The translations under genes and the position numbers were made by a program. From Marichromatium bheemlicum (GTDB taxonomy: Bacteria; Pseudomonadota; Gammaproteobacteria; Chromatiales; Chromatiaceae), in contig NZ_JAAXKX010000001.1 of the NCBI RefSeq assembly GCF_012276755.1, positions 124,001 through 188,000 of the forward strand: DNA of 64,000 bases, in the 5' to 3' direction. Below, one piece after another: positions 1-8,583 of the stretch. Position 1 is the first letter of the stretch; each line of letters starts with the position of its first letter. The notes beneath the pieces are model-generated. The model saw nothing but the letters and a program-made list of their open reading frames with translations. It was not told the DNA's origin and searched no databases.

Positions 1-285
1 GGCCAGCAACGACTGCAACGCCGCCAACGTCGCCTCGGCCTCGGCGAGCGGCGGTAGATAGAGCGGATGCAACCCCAAGGCGACCCGACAGGCCGGCCGC
101 GCCGCGGTCGCGGTGGCGCGCTGTGCCAGCACCCGTGACCAACCGGCCTGCTCGATCGCCGGTACCACCAGGGTCTCGACCCCGATGGCATGGGCCGCAG
201 CCAGCACCGCGGCGCGATCGGGATCGAACACCGGCAGGTCGAGGTGGCAGTGGGTATCGATCAGCTGCAACTCAGTCACCGACAT
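1..285 (-). CDS. TatD-family metal-dependent nuclease (partial)
   Basis: The N-terminal 95 residues of a TatD-type hydrolase; the rest lies before the window. The protein opens with the family's metal-binding signature LIDTHCHLD, followed by VLAAAHAIGVETLVVPAI and VALGLHPLYLPP, the usual first strands of the TatD TIM barrel. Known TatD proteins are Mg2+-dependent 3'-5' DNases or deacylase-like hydrolases in the cytoplasm. The ATG at 285 is chosen because the HxH motif then sits close to the N-terminus; a GTG two codons later is equally possible. The start overlaps the 3' end of the NYN gene by 14 bp, so the two are probably co-transcribed and translationally coupled. It could be another TatD-superfamily hydrolase, but the family is clear. 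Confidence 0.85.
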   Translation of the reverse strand, partial: MSVTELQLIDTHCHLDLPVFDPDRAAVLAAAHAIGVETLVVPAIEQAGWSRVLAQRATATAARPACRVALGLHPLYLPPLAEAEATLAALQSLLA

Positions 286-1018
286 GGGCGCGCGGATCAC
301 GGACATAGAGCGCGCGATTGGGACCACGGCCGATCTGACGCGCCTCGAGTTCGAAGAGCTGAATGGCATTGAGCAGCTCACTGAGCTTGCGATAGCCGTA
401 GTTACGGGCGTCAAACCCGGGGCTGCGCTTGGCGATCGCCGAACCGACCGCCCCCAACCCGGCCCAGCCGGTGTCGTCGGCGGCGCTGTCGACGGCGTTG
501 CGCAGCAGGGTCACCAAGCGGGTGTCGCACTTGAGCTCCTTGGTGCTCTTGCGCGCGCCGACATCCTCGTCGACGTCCTCGCGCAGCACCTCGGTGAAGA
601 CGAACTTGTCACAGGCGGCGACGAAGGGCTCGGGGGTCTTGCGCTCACCGAAGCCGTAGACGGTCATTCCCGACTCGCGCAACCGCGAGGCCAGCCGGGT
701 GAAGTCACTGTCGCTGGAGACGATGCAAAAGCCGTCGAAGTTGCGCGAATAGAGCAGATCCATGGCGTCGATCATCATTGCGCCATCGGTCGCATTCTTG
801 CCCTTGGTGTAGCTGAACTGCTGGATCGGCTGGATCGAATGACGCAACAGCGTCTCCTTCCAGGAACCGAGGTTGGGCAGCGTCCAGTCGCCATAGATGC
901 GCTTGACGTGCGCGGTGCCGTACTTGGCGACCTCGGCGAGCAGTCCCTCGACGATGCTCGCCTGGGCGTTGTCGGCATCGATCAATACCGCGAGCTTGAG
1001 GTTGGCGAGTTCTGACAT
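272..1018 (-). CDS. NYN-domain / LOTUS (OST-HTH) protein, LabA/DUF88 type
   Basis: 248 residues. The N-terminal part (about 5-150) is a NYN (PIN-like nuclease) domain: LAVLIDADNAQ supplies the first acidic residue, KNATDGAMMIDAMDLL the central acidic pair and FCIVSSDSDFTRLASRLRE the third, which together form the metal-binding pocket seen in the family. The C-terminal part (about 170-240, with GFDARNYGYRKLSELL) looks like an OST-HTH/LOTUS domain, a fold associated with RNA binding. Proteins of this architecture are thought to be RNA-directed nucleases or RNA-binding regulators; the exact substrate is not known. The ATG at 1018 follows a gap from the DUF2058 gene, and the 3' end overlaps the tatD-like gene. 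Family assignment is strong; function is inferred only from the domains. Confidence 0.88.
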   Translation of the reverse strand: MSELANLKLAVLIDADNAQASIVEGLLAEVAKYGTAHVKRIYGDWTLPNLGSWKETLLRHSIQPIQQFSYTKGKNATDGAMMIDAMDLLYSRNFDGFCIVSSDSDFTRLASRLRESGMTVYGFGERKTPEPFVAACDKFVFTEVLREDVDEDVGARKSTKELKCDTRLVTLLRNAVDSAADDTGWAGLGAVGSAIAKRSPGFDARNYGYRKLSELLNAIQLFELEARQIGRGPNRALYVRDPRAHVGD

Positions 1019-1052
1019 CAGCGATCCTGTCGGTGACTGGGGTGGGAGCGGC

Positions 1053-1589
1053 TCACCACATCAGGTCGTCGGGCACCTGGAACTCGGCGTAGGGGTCGTC
1101 CTCGGCGGGCTTCTCCTCGGGCCGGTTGAGTACTACGACCAGACGTGCGTCGCGCTCGAGCAGGCGCTCGGCGACCTCGGTCGGCACCAGCTCATAGAAA
1201 TCGTCCTGGCGCACGACCGCAAGCCTACCGGCGACCAACTTGGCCTGCTGCGCCTTGTTGACATAGATCCGCTTGAGCTTGTTGCCGTCGGTGAAGTTGT
1301 AGGCAATGTCGCCGCGTTCGCGCACCACCCGGTTGCTGTGGATGAGCTGGCGGATCTCGTTCTCGGCGGCGCGACGCGCGGCCTCCTCCTGGCGCTGCCG
1401 ATTAAGCGCGCGATCGCGCTCGAGCTTCTCGCGCCGCGCCCGCTCGACGGCCTGGCGCGCGGCATCGTCACCGGCACCGCCCTTGGGGTGCTGCTTGACC
1501 TTCTTGCGCTTGGCCGAGCGCGCCTGTTTGACTTTCTGTTCGTTGACCAAGCCCGCCTTGAGCAGTTGGTCCTGGAGCGAGTTGCCCAC
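1053..1589 (-). CDS. DUF2058 (YaiL-type) protein
   Basis: 178 residues, matching the roughly 180 of E. coli YaiL. It starts with the family's NSLQDQLLKAGLV, continues with a Lys/Arg-rich, strongly charged helical middle (about 15-85), then a C-terminal segment with RGDIAYNFTDGNKLKRIYV. The open frame extends much further upstream, but the GTG at 1589 brings the conserved start into place and has GGAG about ten bases before it. The role of DUF2058 is not established; the basic helical region suggests nucleic-acid or ribosome contact, which is my inference. It lies upstream of the NYN gene on the same strand with a short gap of about 34 bp, so an RNA-related operon is plausible. Confidence 0.85.
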   Translation of the reverse strand: MGNSLQDQLLKAGLVNEQKVKQARSAKRKKVKQHPKGGAGDDAARQAVERARREKLERDRALNRQRQEEAARRAAENEIRQLIHSNRVVRERGDIAYNFTDGNKLKRIYVNKAQQAKLVAGRLAVVRQDDFYELVPTEVAERLLERDARLVVVLNRPEEKPAEDDPYAEFQVPDDLMW

Positions 1590-1929
1590 GTTGCGGATCT
1601 CCGGAAAAGCTGTCCGCGCCTGCCGCGACGCGGTCGTCGTGTACGTAATGAGGCCAGACGGCGACCAGGGTCGACCACCGCTCGCCAGCACGGCCCCGAC
1701 TCGCCACCACCCTCGGCGAGACGAGCGGTTGAGGCCGCAATAGCGGTGAAGTTCCCTATATTGTCGCTTTCCGTGGCGATTTTCGCCAGCGTCACCGCAC
1801 GGCGCCTGTGACGCGATCCGGCGCCCTGGCTTAGAATCGCCCCGGGTCCAGAGGGCCCGAACCGCCCGGCACGGACCGCCATCCGCGTCGGGCTCACCCG
1901 ATACCCGTAGACCATCCCGGAGTCCGCTC
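1590..1929. other. Divergent intergenic region (DUF2058 / Skp)
   Basis: About 340 bp between two divergent genes. Open frames across it are shadows of the over-extended DUF2058 frame. The part next to the chaperone gene carries a possible promoter, listed separately; nothing else recognisable is seen. Confidence 0.6.
1808..1837 (+). promoter_or_regulatory. Candidate sigma70-like promoter for the Skp-like gene
   Basis: GTGACG, 18 bp spacer, then TAGAAT; the -10 is good and the -35 is fair. It would give a leader of about 85 nt before the ATG at 1930. Sequence match only. Confidence 0.35.
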
Positions 1930-2436
1930 ATGAGTCGTCCGCTTCAGTCCACCGCCCTGTTGCTCGCCCTCGCCCTGCCCCTGCCCGCGCTCGCCGGCGC
2001 GAGCGTCGGCTACGTCGACATGCAGAAGGTGCTCGAGGAGAGCCGTATCGGTCAGCAGGTACAGCAGCAGCTGCGCGAGGACTTCGAGCCGCGCGGTCGC
2101 ACCCTGGCCGAGGAGGAACAGACCCTGATGCAGATGCAGCAGTCGCTCGAGCGCGACGCACCGCTGATGAGCGAGGCGCAGGTCGAGAAGCAGCGCACCG
2201 AGCTCAAGGCGCGCATCGCCACCTACCAGAAAGAGGCCGCACAACTGCAGCGCGAGCTGATGAAGGCGCAGCAGGAGAAGGGCCGCGAAGTCGTGGTGCC
2301 GGCACGCGAGGCGGTCAACGCCATCGCCAAGAAGCGCGGCCTCGACATGGTCGTCGAGCGCGGCCAGAACGGCCTGCTCTACATCGACGATGGGCTCGAC
2401 CTCACCGAGGCGGTGATCGAGCGTCTCGACGACTGA
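1930..2436 (+). CDS. OmpH/Skp-family periplasmic chaperone
   Basis: 168 residues. A signal peptide of about 22 residues (hydrophobic LLLALALPLPALAGA) precedes GYVDMQKVLEES, the opening strand of the OmpH/Skp fold. The middle (about 40-125) is a long charged coiled coil, the tentacle of Skp, and the C-terminus closes with VAKKRGLDMVVERG-like strands and an acidic end. Skp is a trimeric periplasmic holdase that carries unfolded outer-membrane proteins towards the BAM complex. Unlike the usual bamA-skp-lpxD context, here it stands alone and is followed by a strong hairpin, so it may be a second OmpH-like paralogue rather than the main skp. Family confident, orthology to skp not. Confidence 0.85.
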   Translation: MSRPLQSTALLLALALPLPALAGASVGYVDMQKVLEESRIGQQVQQQLREDFEPRGRTLAEEEQTLMQMQQSLERDAPLMSEAQVEKQRTELKARIATYQKEAAQLQRELMKAQQEKGREVVVPAREAVNAIAKKRGLDMVVERGQNGLLYIDDGLDLTEAVIERLDD

Positions 2437-2444
2437 CCACGGTC

Positions 2445-2475
2445 GGCGGCCGCGCCCGCTAGCGGCGCGGCCGCC
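2445..2475 (+). terminator. GC-rich hairpin after the Skp-like gene
   Basis: Perfect 10-bp outer stem GGCGGCCGCG / CGCGGCCGCC enclosing a further self-complementary CCGCTAGCGG with one bulged C. There is no T-run after it, so it may stabilise the transcript end or act as a weak terminator. Confidence 0.55.
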
Positions 2476-2530
2476 CTCCGCCGTGACTCGGCCCCGCCAC
2501 CGCCCCGCTCAGCCATCAGGAGGACGTCCC

Positions 2531-2765
2531 CTGCTCGGCGAGGCCCACGACCTGCTCCACGAGTTCCCCGACCCGCACACCCGCATCGCGACCCAGCGCG
2601 CGCAGCCCACGAGTTCGCGCGCCTGATGGACGGATACGACGGACTCGACACCCGTATCGGCCAGCTCGAGGCGCTTGGCACCCCGGTCGCCGACAAGGAC
2701 CCTGGAGGCGATGAAGAAACGCCGGCAGCAACTCGAAGGACCAGCTCTACGCCAGACGGCGCGAC
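2531..2765 (+). pseudogene. Frame-shifted ydcH-like (DUF465) gene
   Basis: A short DUF465/YdcH-type gene can be pieced together from four frame segments. The first, from a CTG at 2531 where the family has ATG, reads LLGEAHDLLHEFPDPHTRI. The second (from about 2608) reads HEFARLMDGYDGLDTRI and GTPVAD. The third (about 2690) reads TLEAMKKRRQQLE, and the fourth (about 2736) reads KDQLYARR. These are the successive blocks of the 70-75 residue family. A good AGGAGG ribosome-binding site survives at 2518-2523, seven bases before the CTG. Three frameshifts plus loss of the ATG make it very likely dead. The intact family is a small helical-hairpin protein of unknown role. Confidence 0.75.
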
Positions 2766-2845
2766 CGACCGCTCCGGGGCTGGACACCCGGGCGCGGGAC
2801 TGCGAGCATCCGCGCCCATCGACCCTTCATCCTGGCCACACATCC

Positions 2846-3484
2846 GTGCAATACCAGATCCAGCCCGTCACCTCCTTCCAGCAGAACTGCACCCTGATGT
2901 GGTGCGAGCAGACCCAGCGCGCGGCGATCATCGATCCCGGCGGCGAGGCGGCGGTCATCGTCGCCTTGATCGACCAGCTCGCGCTCACCCCGGCCTACAT
3001 CCTGCTCACCCATGGCCACCTCGATCATGTCGGCGCCAGCGCGCCGCTCGCCGAGCACTTCGGCATCCCCATCATCGGTCCGCACCGCGACGATGGCTAC
3101 CTCATCGAGACCCTGGATCACCAGTGCGAGCTGTTCGGCTTCGCGCCGGTCACGCCCTTCACCCCGCAGCGTTGGCTCGAGCACGGCGAGACCCTCACCC
3201 TCGGCGAACAGACCCTGGAGGTGATCCACACCCCGGGCCACACCCCGGGCCATGTCGCCTACTTCAGCCGCGCCGCCGGGCTCATCCAACTCGGCGACGT
3301 ACTCTTTCGCGGCGCGGTCGGGCGCACCGACTTCCCCCGCGGGGATCACGCACAGCTGATCGCCTCGATCCGTGAGCGGTTGTTCCCACTCGGTGACGAC
3401 ATCGCCTTCATCCCCGGCCACGGACCGCTATCGACCCTGGGCCGAGAACGCCGCACCAACCCCTTCGTTCGCGACCTGGCCTGA
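2846..3484 (+). CDS. Metallo-beta-lactamase-fold hydrolase, YcbL/glyoxalase II-like
   Basis: 212 residues, close to the 215 of E. coli YcbL. The frame is open further upstream through the dead ydcH-like gene, but the family start is at the GTG at 2846 (VQYQIQPVTSFQQNC). No good ribosome-binding site is seen. Metal ligands are visible: LLTHGHLDHVG near residue 55, HTPGHTPGHVAYF near 130, LIQLGDVLFRGAVGRTD near 150 and FIPGHGPLSTLG near 195, the full HxHxDH, H, D, H set. The family hydrolyses thioesters; YcbL has weak glyoxalase II activity, and some relatives are persulfide dioxygenases. It is probably cytoplasmic and stands alone. Confidence 0.85.
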   Translation: MQYQIQPVTSFQQNCTLMWCEQTQRAAIIDPGGEAAVIVALIDQLALTPAYILLTHGHLDHVGASAPLAEHFGIPIIGPHRDDGYLIETLDHQCELFGFAPVTPFTPQRWLEHGETLTLGEQTLEVIHTPGHTPGHVAYFSRAAGLIQLGDVLFRGAVGRTDFPRGDHAQLIASIRERLFPLGDDIAFIPGHGPLSTLGRERRTNPFVRDLA

Positions 3485-3794
3485 GCAGCACAACGCCCCC
3501 CCGCTCCCGGGCTCGGTTACACTAGGGCGGCGTCGGCCACACGCGGCGAGGCCAAGCAGCACCGCCCGCCAGCACGGCCGAGCACCCGGTCCCGGGGTCG
3601 CGCACCGTCGCTGAGACGGCTGGCGACGGGCGCGGGCGGCGAGTATGCCACCGTCCTCCGTGCCCCCCGGAAGAACCGATCGACTCGGAGCCGAACGAAC
3701 CCTGACGCCGGCTCCGCCATTGACACTATCAGCCACGGTCGCGGCGACGTCGCGCGCCGCGCTGGCCCGAGCGCACAAACCTGGGTGGACCGAG
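3485..3794. other. Intergenic region before the DUF349 gene
   Basis: About 310 bp. The next gene's frame stays open through part of it but with no coding look. TTACACTAGGG at about 3526 resembles a -10 region; no convincing -35 was found. Nothing else recognised. Confidence 0.5.
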
Positions 3795-6638
3795 ATGTTA
3801 TTCAAACGCTTTCTCAAGCGGCGCAAGACCGATGCAACCGCACCCTCGAAGACGTCGTCGCCATCCGCCGCACGGCAACCGACCACGCCACCGCCGCCGC
3901 TCCAACCCCGCGATCTCGATCAGCTCGCCTCGGCGCTCACCAGCGCCACCGCGACCGACACGCGCGATGCCGCCGCCCGTCGCTACGGCGCGCAGCTCGC
4001 CCGCCTCGAGTCGGAGACGGCGCGCCAGCAGCGCCTCGCGGCGATCACCGAGCCGGCGGCACTCGCCAGCCTCGCCCGGCACTGCCCCGATGCTGCCCTG
4101 CGGCTGACCCTCATCGCCCGACTCGACTCGGCCCCGGCACTTGCCGAGTGCGCCCTCGAGGACCCGGTGGCGGCCAACCGCCGCGCGGCGATCGAACGCC
4201 TGGAGACACGCGAGGCGCTCGAGCAGGTGGTACGCGAGATCGGCAAGCGCGACAAGATCGTCCACCGTCGCGCCCGCGAGAAGCTGCGCCTGATCGCCGA
4301 GCGCGAGGCCGAGCCACGCCGCATCCACGATCAAGCCGTCAACCTCTGCGAACGCGCCGAACGCCTCGGCCGACTCGGCAACTGGACCCAGGACCGCGCG
4401 CTGCTCGACCATCTCGACCAGCAGTGGGCCGAGATCGGGACGCGCGCCGAAGCCGAGCTGCGCGAGCGCTACCAGCAGGCCCGCACGCGCTTCATCGCAG
4501 CCTTCGAGACGGCCACCGCGGCTGCAGCCCAAGCGCAGGCCGAGCAACAGGAGCACGCCGCGCGCACCGCCGCCTACCAGTCGCTGCTCACCCGACTCGA
4601 GACCCTCGTCGGCGCCGGTCACGAGGACGCCGCCGAGGTAGCGCGCATCGACCGCGAGTGGGAGGCGCTCGAGACGCTGCCCGAGACCGAGCAGGCCACG
4701 TTCGATGCACGCCGGCAGGAACTCCGCGCCCGGCTCGCCGATCACGATGACCAAGCGCAGGCGCAAGCGCGCACCCGGGCACGCGACCAGCTCGCCGAGC
4801 ACCAGGCACGGATCGCCGAGCTGGTCGACAGCCCCAAGCCACTGGTCTGTCACCGCGCCGAGCGCCTGCTCGAACGCGCCCATGACTGTTGCGCGACCCT
4901 TGACGGCGACCCGGCAACGATCGCGTGCAAACAGCTTGCCGACAGGCTCGCCACCCGCCTCCGCACCCAACGGCGCAACGCCGAGCAACGTCGCGACCGG
5001 CTCGGCGACAAGCTCGCCGAACTCGAACAGCGCCTCGAGGCCGGCGAGCTACGCAAGGCCGACGCCCTCTTCCAGAGCCTGCAGGCCGGGCTCGAGCTGG
5101 TCGAGGCCAGCGGTTGCGCCAACGCCGACAGCGTCCGCACTGCCGAGCGACTGCGACAACTCGCCCCCCAGCTGCGCGAGCTACAGCAGTGGCGGCGCTG
5201 GAGCGCCGATCAGCAGCGCGAGGCACTGTGCACCGAGATCGCCGCACTCGAGGCCGAGGCCCCACCACTCGAGCAGGCCGCAGCGCAGCTGCAGTCGCTC
5301 CAGCAGCGCTGGAAGGAGGTCGATCGCTCCGGGGCGCGCGCCGACGAGACGCTGCGCAACCGCTTCCAGGAGACGGCGGCGCGGATCCGCGAGCGCTGCC
5401 GCCCCCATCTCGAGGCCGAGGCGGCCGAGCGTGCCCGCAACCGCACCGCCTGTGAGCAACTCTGCGCCCAGCTCGAGCGCATCATCGACGACACCGATTG
5501 GACGCAGGCGGACTGGAAACGGCTGGTCCAGACCCGCGCCGAGACCCGCCGCGCCTGGGCCGCGATCGGCCCGGTCGAGCCGCGACATCGTCATGCCCTG
5601 GAGCGACGCTTCCATCGCACGCTCAAGCGCCTGGAACGCCCGCTCGAGGCCGAACGCAAGCGCAACCTCGCCTTCAAGCGTTCGCTGATCGCCGAGGTCG
5701 AGGCGCTGGTCGGTCACGAGCCGCTCGAGGAGGCGCTCGAACGCACCAAGGCACTGCAGCGCGAGTGGCACACCACGGTCGCAGCGCGCCAGAAGGAAGA
5801 GAATCGCATCTGGCGCGAGTTCCGCGCCGCCTGCGACGCCGTCTTCGCGCGCCGTGCGGCACTGCAGAAGGCCCAGTTCGCGGAACTGGAGGACAATCTC
5901 GGCCGCCGCGAGGCGCTCTGCGCTGCGGCCGAGCAGGCCGCCGAAGGCACGGGCACCACGGCACAGCTCGGTGCCCGACTGCACGCGCTCGAGGCCCAGT
6001 GGCACGAGCTACAATCGCTGCCAGTACCACGCCAGGCGGCAGGCGCGCTCAACAATCGCTGGAAGGCCGCGCGCCAGGCACTGGTACAGGCCCGCCAGCA
6101 CGCGCGCGATCAGGAACGGGGACAGGCGATCGCACAACTCGAACGCCAGGAGGCGCTTTGCGCCCGGGTGGAACGGGCCGCGCTCGATACCACGGAGAAC
6201 CCGCTCGACCGCCTCGCCATCGAGGCGGAGTGGGCCGCCCTCGGCGAGCTACGCGAGCAGGGGCTGCAAGAGGCGATGAACGCGCGGCTGGGCCGGGCCT
6301 GCGCGGCGCTCGATGACGGCGCGGCGGCTGCGGCGCTCGCCGCCGCGTTGGAGCGCAACGGCGAGCGCCGCCAGCAGCTCTGCCTCCAGCTCGAGATCCT
6401 CACCGGCATCGACTCGCCACCGGAGTTCAGCCAACAGCGCCTGGAGTATCAGGTAGCGCGGCTGGCCGAGCGCATGGGCGATGGCGAGAGCGACCCGCTC
6501 GGTGGCACCAGCGAGCTGTTACGCGACTGGTACCTGAGCGCACCGGCACCGATCGATGCCGCGCTCGCAGCGCGCTTCGCGCGGGTCGTTGCAGCACTGA
6601 CCCCGGCACCCGCGCCCCACACTGAGACCCCGGCCTGA
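3795..6638 (+). CDS. Large DUF349 repeat protein
   Basis: 947 residues, soluble, extremely rich in Ala, Arg, Glu and Leu and predicted to be almost wholly helical and coiled-coil. The start MLFKRFLKRRK at 3795 has GGTGG a few bases before and removes 50 non-coding-looking residues from the longest frame. Repeated units with the DUF349 pattern can be seen, for example LLDHLDQQWAEIGTRAEAELRERY, LQSLQQRWKEVDRSGARADETLRNRF and ALEAQWHELQSLP...NRWKAA (shown here only in parts). An internal stretch near residues 80-160 has short HEAT-like helices. DUF349 proteins have no settled function. A Trp at the W-K-E/W-x-E position recurs across the repeats. It appears to be a single-gene unit, ending convergent to the stress-protein gene. 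Confidence 0.8.
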   Translation: MLFKRFLKRRKTDATAPSKTSSPSAARQPTTPPPPLQPRDLDQLASALTSATATDTRDAAARRYGAQLARLESETARQQRLAAITEPAALASLARHCPDAALRLTLIARLDSAPALAECALEDPVAANRRAAIERLETREALEQVVREIGKRDKIVHRRAREKLRLIAEREAEPRRIHDQAVNLCERAERLGRLGNWTQDRALLDHLDQQWAEIGTRAEAELRERYQQARTRFIAAFETATAAAAQAQAEQQEHAARTAAYQSLLTRLETLVGAGHEDAAEVARIDREWEALETLPETEQATFDARRQELRARLADHDDQAQAQARTRARDQLAEHQARIAELVDSPKPLVCHRAERLLERAHDCCATLDGDPATIACKQLADRLATRLRTQRRNAEQRRDRLGDKLAELEQRLEAGELRKADALFQSLQAGLELVEASGCANADSVRTAERLRQLAPQLRELQQWRRWSADQQREALCTEIAALEAEAPPLEQAAAQLQSLQQRWKEVDRSGARADETLRNRFQETAARIRERCRPHLEAEAAERARNRTACEQLCAQLERIIDDTDWTQADWKRLVQTRAETRRAWAAIGPVEPRHRHALERRFHRTLKRLERPLEAERKRNLAFKRSLIAEVEALVGHEPLEEALERTKALQREWHTTVAARQKEENRIWREFRAACDAVFARRAALQKAQFAELEDNLGRREALCAAAEQAAEGTGTTAQLGARLHALEAQWHELQSLPVPRQAAGALNNRWKAARQALVQARQHARDQERGQAIAQLERQEALCARVERAALDTTENPLDRLAIEAEWAALGELREQGLQEAMNARLGRACAALDDGAAAAALAAALERNGERRQQLCLQLEILTGIDSPPEFSQQRLEYQVARLAERMGDGESDPLGGTSELLRDWYLSAPAPIDAALAARFARVVAALTPAPAPHTETPA

Positions 6639-6687
6639 GCCTGGCGCGGACGCGGGCGCGGGCGCGGGGCGCACGCTCCGCGCTCGC

Positions 6688-7155
6688 TCAATTGCGACCG
6701 AGCTTGACGCAGAGCACGTCGCAGTCGGGGTTGCGCAACACCTGCCGGGCGGTGGCGCCGAACAGCCCGAGCAGGCCGTGACGACCATGACTACCGATCA
6801 CCACCAGGTCGACCTCGAGTTCGGCGGCGACCTCGTCGATCACCTGGCCGGTAGCGCCGACGCGCACCAGACGATCGGCGGCGGGCACCTCAAGGCGCTC
6901 GCCGAGTGCGGTCATCTCCTGTTCGGCCACCCGCAACAGCTCGGCCTCGAGCCCGGCCTCGCCACCGATCAAGGGATCACCGGAATAGCCCACCGGCATG
7001 TAGTCCATCGATGGCGGCACGTATTCGACCACATGCAGCAACGTCAGCCGTGCCTCGAACAGCGTGCGCAGCCGCAGCGCACGCGCCACCACCGGCTCGC
7101 TCTCGGGCTCGAAATCGGTGGCGAGCAGCAAGTGCCCATAATCCTCTGTGTCCAT
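6688..7155 (-). CDS. Universal stress protein (UspA family)
   Basis: 155 residues, one Usp domain. It begins MDTEDYGHLLLATDFEPESE, the usual first strand and helix, and ends with LVVIGSHGRHGLLGLFGATARQVLR and DCDVLCVK, a version of the ATP-binding G-x2-G-x9-G loop in which the final G-S is A-T. That change leaves ATP binding uncertain. The ATG at 7155 has GAGG just upstream; a longer frame exists but lacks family similarity. Family members bind ATP or act as stress-induced dimers in the cytoplasm. Transcribed away from arfB, convergent with the DUF349 gene. Confidence 0.85.
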   Translation of the reverse strand: MDTEDYGHLLLATDFEPESEPVVARALRLRTLFEARLTLLHVVEYVPPSMDYMPVGYSGDPLIGGEAGLEAELLRVAEQEMTALGERLEVPAADRLVRVGATGQVIDEVAAELEVDLVVIGSHGRHGLLGLFGATARQVLRNPDCDVLCVKLGRN

Positions 7156-7343
7156 CACACACCTCGCTGGACTTGACCAGGGCGGACCTTGCGGCGACAC
7201 CCACGGCATCGCTAGACTGCCCACCCGCCCCTGCACCCCAGGGACAGGTCGATTATCGACCATCATCATCGCGATCGGCAGTCGTCCAGATCATGGACAC
7301 CGCGACCGCCTGGTCGCCACGGCCCAGTCCGACACGCCGCATC

Positions 7344-7766
7344 ATGCTCGAGATCACCCCGCAGATCCGTATCGCCGAGTCCGAACTCCAGGAACGCTTC
7401 ATCCGCGCCCCCGGTCCCGGCGGCCAGAACGTCAACAAGGTCGAGACCGCCGTCCAGCTCAGCTTCGACATCGCCTCCAGCCCGTCGCTGCCCGAGGCGG
7501 TGCGCGCCCGGCTGCTGCTGCGCAACGACCGGCGCATCGACCAGGCCGGGGTGGTGCGCATCGAGGCACACCGTCATCGCACCCGCGAACGCAACCGCGC
7601 CGACGCCCGCGAGCGCCTCGTGGCGCTGATCCGCGAGGCCACCGCCCGGCCCCGTCCGCGCATCGCCACCCGCCCCACCAAGGGCTCGCAGCGCCGCCGA
7701 CTCGAGGCCAAGCGCAAACGCGGGCGCGACAAGCAGCTACGGCGCGTGCGCCCCGGCGAGGACTGA
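7344..7766 (+). CDS. arfB: Alternative ribosome-rescue factor ArfB (peptidyl-tRNA hydrolase)
   Basis: 140 residues, the same size as E. coli ArfB/YaeJ. The start MLEITPQIRIAESELQERF at 7344 aligns with the family. PGPGGQNVNKVET (near residue 25) holds the GGQ motif that enters the peptidyl-transferase centre and releases the peptide. The C-terminal tail is strongly basic (KGSQRRRLEAKRKRGRDKQ), the part that plugs the empty mRNA channel of a stalled ribosome. It therefore rescues ribosomes on non-stop mRNAs without tmRNA. Isolated gene with its own leader. Assignment is firm; only RF2-like full release factors share the GGQ and they are much longer. Confidence 0.93.
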   Translation: MLEITPQIRIAESELQERFIRAPGPGGQNVNKVETAVQLSFDIASSPSLPEAVRARLLLRNDRRIDQAGVVRIEAHRHRTRERNRADARERLVALIREATARPRPRIATRPTKGSQRRRLEAKRKRGRDKQLRRVRPGED

Positions 7767-7768
7767 AC

Positions 7769-7948
7769 TCAGTCGCCGAACTCGGCGACGATGCCGCTGC
7801 CGTCGGCCATGATCACCAACACCACACGTCCCAGTGTGGGATGACGCAACGCCAACACCTCGACCCCGGCGCGGGTACGTAGCTCGACCAGCTCGCACTC
7901 CTCACGCAGATCCGCAACCAACGCAGGTTCGGCCTCGAACAGACGCAT
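7769..7948 (-). CDS. Small conserved-looking hypothetical protein
   Basis: 59 residues, beginning MRLFEAEPALVADLREECELVEL and ending IMADGSGIVAEFGD. I do not recognise a family. The case that it is real: AAGGAGG stands seven to eight bases before the ATG at 7948, the codon use matches the surroundings, and it fills the space between arfB (convergent, 2 bp away) and the next gene. It has alternating hydrophobic strands and no membrane segment or cysteine cluster. Confidence 0.6.
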   Translation of the reverse strand: MRLFEAEPALVADLREECELVELRTRAGVEVLALRHPTLGRVVLVIMADGSGIVAEFGD

Positions 7949-8034
7949 CACACACCCTCCTTCGGCTGACCGGCCAGCGCGGCCGGCGGTGAGCGGGCCG
8001 GCGATGCCGCCACGACATCGCCGGGGATGATGGG

Positions 8035-8529
8035 TCAGAGCATGTCCAGATCCTCGGCGATCGCGGCCAGCCCGGCACGGGCACAGGCCGCATCGATCTC
8101 GCCACCGGGCGCACCGCTCACCCCGACGGCACCGACCAGGGTCGAGCCGGCGGCATGGATCGGCACGCCCCCCGCAGCCATGAGCAGACCATCGACCCGC
8201 CCGATGGCGGTATCGGCCAAGGCGGTGAGATCAGCGGTAGGGGCATTGAAGTTGGCGGCGGTCGCCGCCTTCATCCGACTGATGGGGACGGTGATGGGCG
8301 CGGCGATGGTGTCGCGCAAGGTCACCAGCACCACACCATCGCGATCGACCACGGTGGCCGCGACCTGGATGCCGCGCGCGCGGCACTCGGCCACCGCCCC
8401 CTCGGCCACCGCACTGGCGGCCGCCAGCGACAACCGCTGCACCGGCACCACCAGGGGATCCTCGGCCCTGAGCGGACCGGCCAGTGTCAGCATCACCGCG
8501 ATCGCGGCCGGGATGATCGGCTTGCGCAT
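8035..8529 (-). CDS. Secreted GlcG/HbpS-like (DUF336) protein
   Basis: 164 residues with a clear Sec signal peptide (about 1-22, ending GPLRAE). The rest is one HbpS/GlcG-like domain: LAAASAVAEGAVAECRARG, VVDRDGVVLVTLRD, then ISRMKAATAANFN and the Gly-rich GGVPIHAAGSTLVGAVGVSGAPGGEID (quoted in parts), ending with a helix before LDML. In Streptomyces HbpS the fold binds haem and forms octamers; GlcG itself has no proven activity. The exported form here suggests a periplasmic haem- or cofactor-binding role, which is inference. It is 54 bp downstream of ispG on the same strand and may be co-transcribed. Confidence 0.8.
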   Translation of the reverse strand: MRKPIIPAAIAVMLTLAGPLRAEDPLVVPVQRLSLAAASAVAEGAVAECRARGIQVAATVVDRDGVVLVTLRDTIAAPITVPISRMKAATAANFNAPTADLTALADTAIGRVDGLLMAAGGVPIHAAGSTLVGAVGVSGAPGGEIDAACARAGLAAIAEDLDML

Positions 8530-8583
8530 CTCTCGCTCCTCCTTTTGTCTCGATGTGCGCCGCCGCCCTGCGGCGACGGCCGG

